NCBI GenBank assembly: GCA_050743385.1
Contig: JBOGFJ010000059.1
Span: 1 to 8,335, forward strand
Origin: JACDBD01 sp050743385
Lineage (GTDB): Bacteria > Actinomycetota > Acidimicrobiia > IMCC26256 > JACDBD01
Direction of reading: 5' to 3'
Length of the DNA: 8,335 bases
Below the pieces are notes generated by a model. That model had not been told where the DNA came from, made no database searches, and saw only the letters and a list, made by a program, of their open reading frames with translations. A program made the translations under genes and the position numbers. Below are positions 4,306 to 8,335 of the stretch, piece by piece (within the stretch, counting starts at the first letter, position 1; each line of letters begins with the position of its first letter).

Positions 4306-5846
4306 CCGTCGGCGGTCAGGCCCGCCCAGTTCCCGAGGTTGTCGACGGGGCGGTCACCCAGGTCGGGAGCGCTGGCCGGCGCGGCGAAGAGAAAGCCCTG
4401 GGCGAGCTCGCAGCCGAGCGTGCGCAGCTCGGCAACCTGCGTGGGCGACTCCACGCCTTCGGCGATGGCGGTCAAGCCGAGCGCGTGGGCCAGGCTGACG
4501 CACGCGGTGGCGATCACGGTGTCCTCGGGGTCGCGGCCCAGCCCGTCGACGAAGGTCCGGTCGACCTTCAACGCCTCCACCGGGAAGCGTTTCAGGTAGC
4601 TCAACGACGAGTACCCCGTCCCGAAGTCGTCGACGGCGATGTGCACGCCCTGCTCCTGGAGCGCTTCCAGCGTTCCGATGGCCGACTCGGCGTCGTGCAT
4701 CAGCGTGGTCTCGGTGATCTCGAGCCAGACGGAGTCGGGGTGCACGCCGGTCTCGGCCATGGTGCGCGCCACCTCCGCCGGCAACGACGGCTCGGCGAGC
4801 TGGCGCGGCGACAGATTCACGCTGATCGTCAGCGGCGGACGGTCGGCGTGGCTTGCCTGCCAGCGCGCCGCCTGCTGGCACGCTTCGGCGAGCACCCACG
4901 CGCCGATCGGAACGATGAGCCCCGTCGACTCGGCCCGGCCGATGAACTCGCCCGGCGCCACGAGACCGCGCTCGGGGTGGCGCCAACGCAGCAGCGCTTC
5001 GAAACCGGTCACGCCGCCCGCTTCGAGATCGATGACGGGCTGGAAGTGCACCTCGAACTCGCGGCGTTCGAGCGCGCGATGCAGCGCGTTGGCGGTGCGG
5101 AGGTGATCGACGGCGCGTTCGTGGTTCTGGGGGTCGAACACCTCGAGACGGGCGCGACCCTGCTCCTTGGCGCGGTACATCGCGGCGCCGGCGTCGCGCA
5201 TGAGTGAGTCGGCGGTGTCGTTGCCGTTCGAGAGCGCGATGCCGATGCTGGCGGTCACGAACACCTCACCCTCGTGCTCGCTCAACGCGATCGGTAGCCG
5301 GACCGCGGCGGTCAGCCGCGTTGCGAGCTCGCGGGCGGCCGCCTCGTCGCCGACGTCTTCGTACAGCACCATGAACTCGTCGCCGCCGAAGCGGGCAACG
5401 GTCCCCCGGCGGCTGGTCAGGCCGAGCAGGCGCCGGCCGATCTCGTTCAGCAGACGATCGCCGGCGGGGTGACCGAGGCCGTCGTTGACGACCTTGAAGT
5501 GGTCGAGGTCGAGGAACAGCACCGCGAGCCGGGCCTCGGTCTGCGAGGCGCGGGCGAGCGCCTCGGCGACGCCGCCCATGAACCGGTCGCGGTTCGGGAG
5601 CCCGGTCAGCGGGTCGAGGGCAGCGAGGTGGGCGAGACGGCGCTCGGCCCGCAGCACGAGCCCCGTGAGCACGATCGTGAGTACGCCCAAGATCAATGCC
5701 GCCAGGAGCTTGCCGCCTCGGGCCCACACGACGGTGACCACTCCGAGTAGGAGCGCGACCACACCCGCCGCGAGGAGCCAAGGTGCCCGGGGCGGGTAAC
5801 TCGGGCGCCGGCGCCGCGGCGCCCGCCCCTGCTTGTGTTCCGTCAT
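4302..5846 (-). CDS. Membrane-bound GGDEF-EAL cyclic di-GMP enzyme
   Basis: A 514-residue protein with domains for making and breaking cyclic di-GMP, a second messenger controlling surface growth, motility and development. After a basic N-terminus, two membrane helices (about 23-41 and 46-65) form a short hairpin with no separate sensor domain. The GGDEF domain (72-236) has DPLTGLPNR, DHFKVVNDGLGH and an intact G154-G-D-E-F158; the RxxD inhibitory site expected just upstream reads SRRG and is lost. The EAL domain (250-490) keeps E283-A-L, N344, E376, D406-D407-F-G-T-G, K427, E463-G-V-E and Q483, the residues needed for metal binding and hydrolysis. Both activities are therefore possible; the GGDEF domain may instead serve as a GTP-responsive regulator. 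The ATG at 5844-5846 has only a weak GGGA upstream. It follows meaB by 57 nt on the same strand and may be read through from it, but no functional link is evident. Confidence 0.93.
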   Translation of the reverse strand: MTEHKQGRAPRRRRPSYPPRAPWLLAAGVVALLLGVVTVVWARGGKLLAALILGVLTIVLTGLVLRAERRLAHLAALDPLTGLPNRDRFMGGVAEALARASQTEARLAVLFLDLDHFKVVNDGLGHPAGDRLLNEIGRRLLGLTSRRGTVARFGGDEFMVLYEDVGDEAAARELATRLTAAVRLPIALSEHEGEVFVTASIGIALSNGNDTADSLMRDAGAAMYRAKEQGRARLEVFDPQNHERAVDHLRTANALHRALERREFEVHFQPVIDLEAGGVTGFEALLRWRHPERGLVAPGEFIGRAESTGLIVPIGAWVLAEACQQAARWQASHADRPPLTISVNLSPRQLAEPSLPAEVARTMAETGVHPDSVWLEITETTLMHDAESAIGTLEALQEQGVHIAVDDFGTGYSSLSYLKRFPVEALKVDRTFVDGLGRDPEDTVIATACVSLAHALGLTAIAEGVESPTQVAELRTLGCELAQGFLFAAPASAPDLGDRPVDNLGNWAGLTADG

Positions 5847-5903
5847 GGATGTCCCGTCGGGCCCGGAGGCCCCGTAACACTCCGCCCAGGGAGCGTCGTG
5901 AAT

Positions 5904-6887
5904 CTAGCCGGGAGCAGGTCGAAACGCGCGGAGCATCTCTTGGGCGGCGGCGGTCGGGCTCACCGCGCCCTCGGCGACGGCGCGCTCGAGACTGGTCGCG
6001 AGCGCGGCCACGCGCTCGTCACGACGGAACGCGTCGAGCAGGCTCTCCGACACCTCCGCCCACATCCACTCGCGCGCCTGCTCGGCGCGACGACGCGCCA
6101 GCGCGCCCGACTGGCCGAGCGTCACGCGGAACTCCTCGATCGTGTGCCACAGGTCGTCGACTCCGTGGCCCTCCAGTGCGGAGACGAGCAGCACTCGCGG
6201 TTCCCATCCCGGCGTCCGCGGCCGGACGAGGTGCAGGGCGCTGGCGTAGTCGGCCGCGACGTGCTTGGCGGCGGCGGCGAGATCGCCATCGGCCTTGTTG
6301 ACGACCACGATGTCCGCGAGCTCGACGACACCGCGCTTGATGCCCTGGAGCTCGTCGCCGGCCCCGGGTGCGAGCACGAGCACGAACAGGTCGACCATGC
6401 CCGCGACCGCGACCTCCGACTGCCCGACGCCGACAGTCTCGACCACCACGACGTCGAAACCGGCCGCTTCGCACAGGAGCATGGCCTCGCGCGTGCGCCG
6501 CGCGACCCCGCCGAGCGTTCCCCCGGTCGGCGACGGGCGTACGAACGCGGTGTCGCGGCGGGTGAGCTCGACCATGCGCGTCTTGTCGCCCAGGATCGAG
6601 CCGCCCGTCCGCGTGCTCGACGGGTCGACCGCGAGCACTGCGACGCCGTGACCGTGATCGGTCAGGTGCAGGCCGAGCGCCTCGATGAACGTCGACTTGC
6701 CCGCTCCCGGCGTTCCCGAGATCCCGATCCGGACCGCGTTGCCGGTGCCCGGGAGCACCTCGTCGAGCAGCGCGCTGGCATCGGCCCGGTGGTCGGGCCG
6801 GGTCGACTCGACCAGCGTGATCGCCCGCGCCAGCGCCCGCCGGTCACCGTCGCGGACCTGTTGCGCGAGGGCGCCCGCGGTGCTCAA
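5904..6887 (-). CDS. meaB: Methylmalonyl-CoA mutase-associated GTPase MeaB
   Basis: A 327-residue P-loop GTPase of the MeaB/ArgK family, which loads, protects and reactivates the B12 cofactor of methylmalonyl-CoA mutase (human counterpart MMAA). The family N-terminus is seen in GDRRALARAITLVES. Then come the Walker A motif GTPGAGKST at 58-66, the switch region DPSSTRTGGSILGDKTRM at 88-105, the Walker B region ETVGVGQSE at 150-158, and the base-specificity motif NKAD at 197-200. The C-terminal helices complete the family length. I place the start at TTG (6887-6885), which overlaps the TGA stop of the mutase gene in a TTGA quartet and gives a normal N-terminus. The open frame runs on to 7013, but that part is only the other reading frame of the mutase. 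The overlap implies translational coupling and balanced production of the two partners. Confidence 0.93.
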   Translation of the reverse strand: MSTAGALAQQVRDGDRRALARAITLVESTRPDHRADASALLDEVLPGTGNAVRIGISGTPGAGKSTFIEALGLHLTDHGHGVAVLAVDPSSTRTGGSILGDKTRMVELTRRDTAFVRPSPTGGTLGGVARRTREAMLLCEAAGFDVVVVETVGVGQSEVAVAGMVDLFVLVLAPGAGDELQGIKRGVVELADIVVVNKADGDLAAAAKHVAADYASALHLVRPRTPGWEPRVLLVSALEGHGVDDLWHTIEEFRVTLGQSGALARRRAEQAREWMWAEVSESLLDAFRRDERVAALATSLERAVAEGAVSPTAAAQEMLRAFRPAPG

Positions 6888-8335
6888 CGGCGGCGCAACA
6901 GCCCGAGGATCTCGGCGGCGGCCTTCGGGATGTTGGTGCCGGGGCCGTAGACGGCGCTGACGCCGGCATCGAGCAGGAAGTCGTAGTCGTGGGGCGGGAT
7001 CACGCCCCCGCACACGACGAGGATGTCGTCGCCGCCCTGCTTGCGCAGCTCGGCGACGAGCTCGGGCACGAGCGTCTTGTGACCCGCCGCCTGGCTGGAG
7101 ACGCCGACCACGTGCACGTCGTTCTCGATCGCGTCGCGGGCCGCCTCCTCCGGCGTCTGGAACAGTGGACCGACGTCGACGTCGAAACCGATGTCGGCGA
7201 ACGCCGTCGCGATCACCTTGGCGCCGCGGTCGTGGCCGTCCTGGCCGAGCTTGACGACGAGCATCCGCGGCCGGCGGCCCTCCTGCTCGGCGAACCCGTC
7301 GATCTCGGAGCGCACCCGGGCGTAGCCCTCGTCGCCTTCGTAGGCCGCGCCGTACACCCCGCTGATGCTACGGATCGTCGCCCGGTGCCGTGAGAACACC
7401 TGCTCCAGGGCATCGGAGATCTCCCCGACGGTGGCACGAGCCCGGGTGGCCTCGATGGAGAGGTCGAGCAGGTTGGCGTCGCCGCGAGCGCCCTCCGTGA
7501 GGCGTGCGAGCGCGGCGCGGCAGCGGTCCTCGTCGCGCGTCGCCCGCACGTGCTCGAGCCGTGCGATCTGGCTCAGGCGTACCTCCGTGTTGTCGACGTC
7601 GCGCAGGTCGAAGTCGCCGTCGTCGGTCTCGGGGCGGTACTTGTTGACGCCCACGACGACCTCGTCGCCGCGGTCGACGCGGGCCTGGCGGCGGGCGGCG
7701 CTCTCCTCGATGCGCAGCTTGGGCATGCCCGACTCGACCGCCTTCGTCATGCCGCCGAGCTCTTCGACCTCCTCGATGAGCTTCGACGCCTCGTGGGCGA
7801 GCGAGTGCGTGAGGGCTTCGACGTAGTAGCTCCCGCCGAGCGGGTCGACGACGTGGGTGATGCCGGTCTCCTCGGCCAGGATGAGCTGCGTGTTGCGGGC
7901 GAGGCGGGCCGACAGGTCGGTCGGCAGCGCGAGCGCCTCGTCGAACGAGTTCGTGTGCAGGCTCTGCGTGCCCCCGAGCACCGCCGCGAGCGCCTCGAAG
8001 GCCGTGCGCACGACGTTGTTGTACGGGTCTTGCTCGGTGAGTGACACACCCGAGGTCTGGCAGTGGGTGCGCAGCATCGAGGATCCAGGCTTCTGGGGCT
8101 CGAACCCGCGCATCACGCGCGTCCACAGGAGCCGGGCGGCGCGCAGCTTGGCGATCTCCATGAAGAAGTTCATGCCGATGGCGAAGAAGAAGGACAGCCG
8201 ACCGGCGAAGGCGTCGACGTCGAGACCGCGGGCGGTAGCGACGCGCACGTACTCGAGCCCGTCGGCGATCGTGAACGCGAGCTCCTGCACCGCCGTGGCG
8301 CCCGCCTCTTGCATGTGGTAGCCGGAGATCGAGAT
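6884..8335 (-). CDS. Methylmalonyl-CoA mutase, large/catalytic chain, B12-binding (5' end outside window)
   Basis: The C-terminal 483 residues of an adenosylcobalamin-dependent mutase that interconverts (R)-methylmalonyl-CoA and succinyl-CoA, linking propionate, odd-chain fat and branched amino-acid breakdown to the TCA cycle. The reading frame is open to the right edge (ISISGYHMQEAG), so the start is missing; full chains are around 700 residues. The barrel part includes RTHCQTSGVSLTEQDPYNN, GGTQSLHTNSFDEALALPTD and RNTQLILAEETG. The C-terminal B12 domain has GQDGHDRGAKVIATAF, whose histidine (codon at 7232-7234) is the lower cobalt ligand, plus GVSSQAAGHKTL and VCGGVIPPHD. Both catalytic barrel and B12 domain are on one chain. 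GVSSQAAGHKTL fits methylmalonyl-CoA mutase better than ethylmalonyl- or isobutyryl-CoA mutases, but the N-terminal substrate-pocket residues cannot be checked. Its stop overlaps the meaB start. Confidence 0.95.
   Translation of the reverse strand: MSISGYHMQEAGATAVQELAFTIADGLEYVRVATARGLDVDAFAGRLSFFFAIGMNFFMEIAKLRAARLLWTRVMRGFEPQKPGSSMLRTHCQTSGVSLTEQDPYNNVVRTAFEALAAVLGGTQSLHTNSFDEALALPTDLSARLARNTQLILAEETGITHVVDPLGGSYYVEALTHSLAHEASKLIEEVEELGGMTKAVESGMPKLRIEESAARRQARVDRGDEVVVGVNKYRPETDDGDFDLRDVDNTEVRLSQIARLEHVRATRDEDRCRAALARLTEGARGDANLLDLSIEATRARATVGEISDALEQVFSRHRATIRSISGVYGAAYEGDEGYARVRSEIDGFAEQEGRRPRMLVVKLGQDGHDRGAKVIATAFADIGFDVDVGPLFQTPEEAARDAIENDVHVVGVSSQAAGHKTLVPELVAELRKQGGDDILVVCGGVIPPHDYDFLLDAGVSAVYGPGTNIPKAAAEILGLLRRR

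Noticed and set aside
5859..5872. GGGCC/GGCCC hairpin between meaB and the GGDEF-EAL gene
   Set aside because: Only 5 bp in very GC-rich DNA, with no T-run; chance occurrence is likely, and no riboswitch-like structure is visible around it.
5835..6950. Long plus-strand open frame (371 codons) opposite meaB
   Set aside because: It is antisense to a clear meaB gene, rich in Arg, Asp and His as expected from reverse-strand codons of a GC-rich gene, and has no recognisable domain.
6888..7013. Upstream extension of meaB
   Set aside because: The extra residues are Arg/Pro-rich out-of-frame sequence of the mutase B12 domain and do not resemble a MeaB N-terminus.

Overview
This is a very GC-rich bacterial window with tightly packed genes. 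The gene content (a secreted choice-of-anchor P type protein, an L,D-transpeptidase with a Thr-rich linker, a DUF559/AbiEi-like nuclease, a leaderless start, a B12-dependent methylmalonyl-CoA mutase followed by meaB) points to an actinobacterium. Acidimicrobiia or a relative is my best guess, but no rRNA or other marker is present to confirm it.

Layout, left to right. (1) Positions 1-827, plus strand: the last 20 codons of one secreted protein, then a complete paralogue of it starting 4 nt after the first stop. The two share a near-identical 3' end, so this is a tandem duplication. (2) Positions 831-3254, minus strand, probably one transcription unit read right to left: an uncharacterised winged-helix-like protein, a DUF559 nuclease with an AbiEi-like N-terminus, and a Sir2-family NAD-dependent protein deacylase. 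A strong-looking promoter at 3314-3341 drives it. (3) Positions 3255-3398: a divergent intergenic region with both promoters. (4) Positions 3399-4277, plus strand: a membrane-anchored L,D-transpeptidase with an apparently leaderless start. (5) Positions 4302-5846, minus strand: a membrane-bound GGDEF-EAL protein with both active sites intact. (6) Positions 5904-8335, minus strand: methylmalonyl-CoA mutase (its N-terminal part lies beyond the right edge), overlapping by 4 nt with its GTPase chaperone MeaB. These two act together in propionyl/methylmalonyl-CoA metabolism.

The most unusual structure is a 47-nt imperfect palindrome present twice (1618-1664 and 2593-2639; 40 of 47 positions identical, same orientation). 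The two copies bracket the DUF559 nuclease gene almost exactly: one ends 9 nt upstream of its start codon, and the other contains its stop codon. This looks like a small nuclease cassette inserted between the winged-helix gene and sir2, or a gene whose ends were built from a dispersed repeat. There is no integrase, transposase, CRISPR array, tRNA or rRNA in the window. No gene-free stretch exceeds 300 bases; the longest is 3255-3398, which holds the two promoters.
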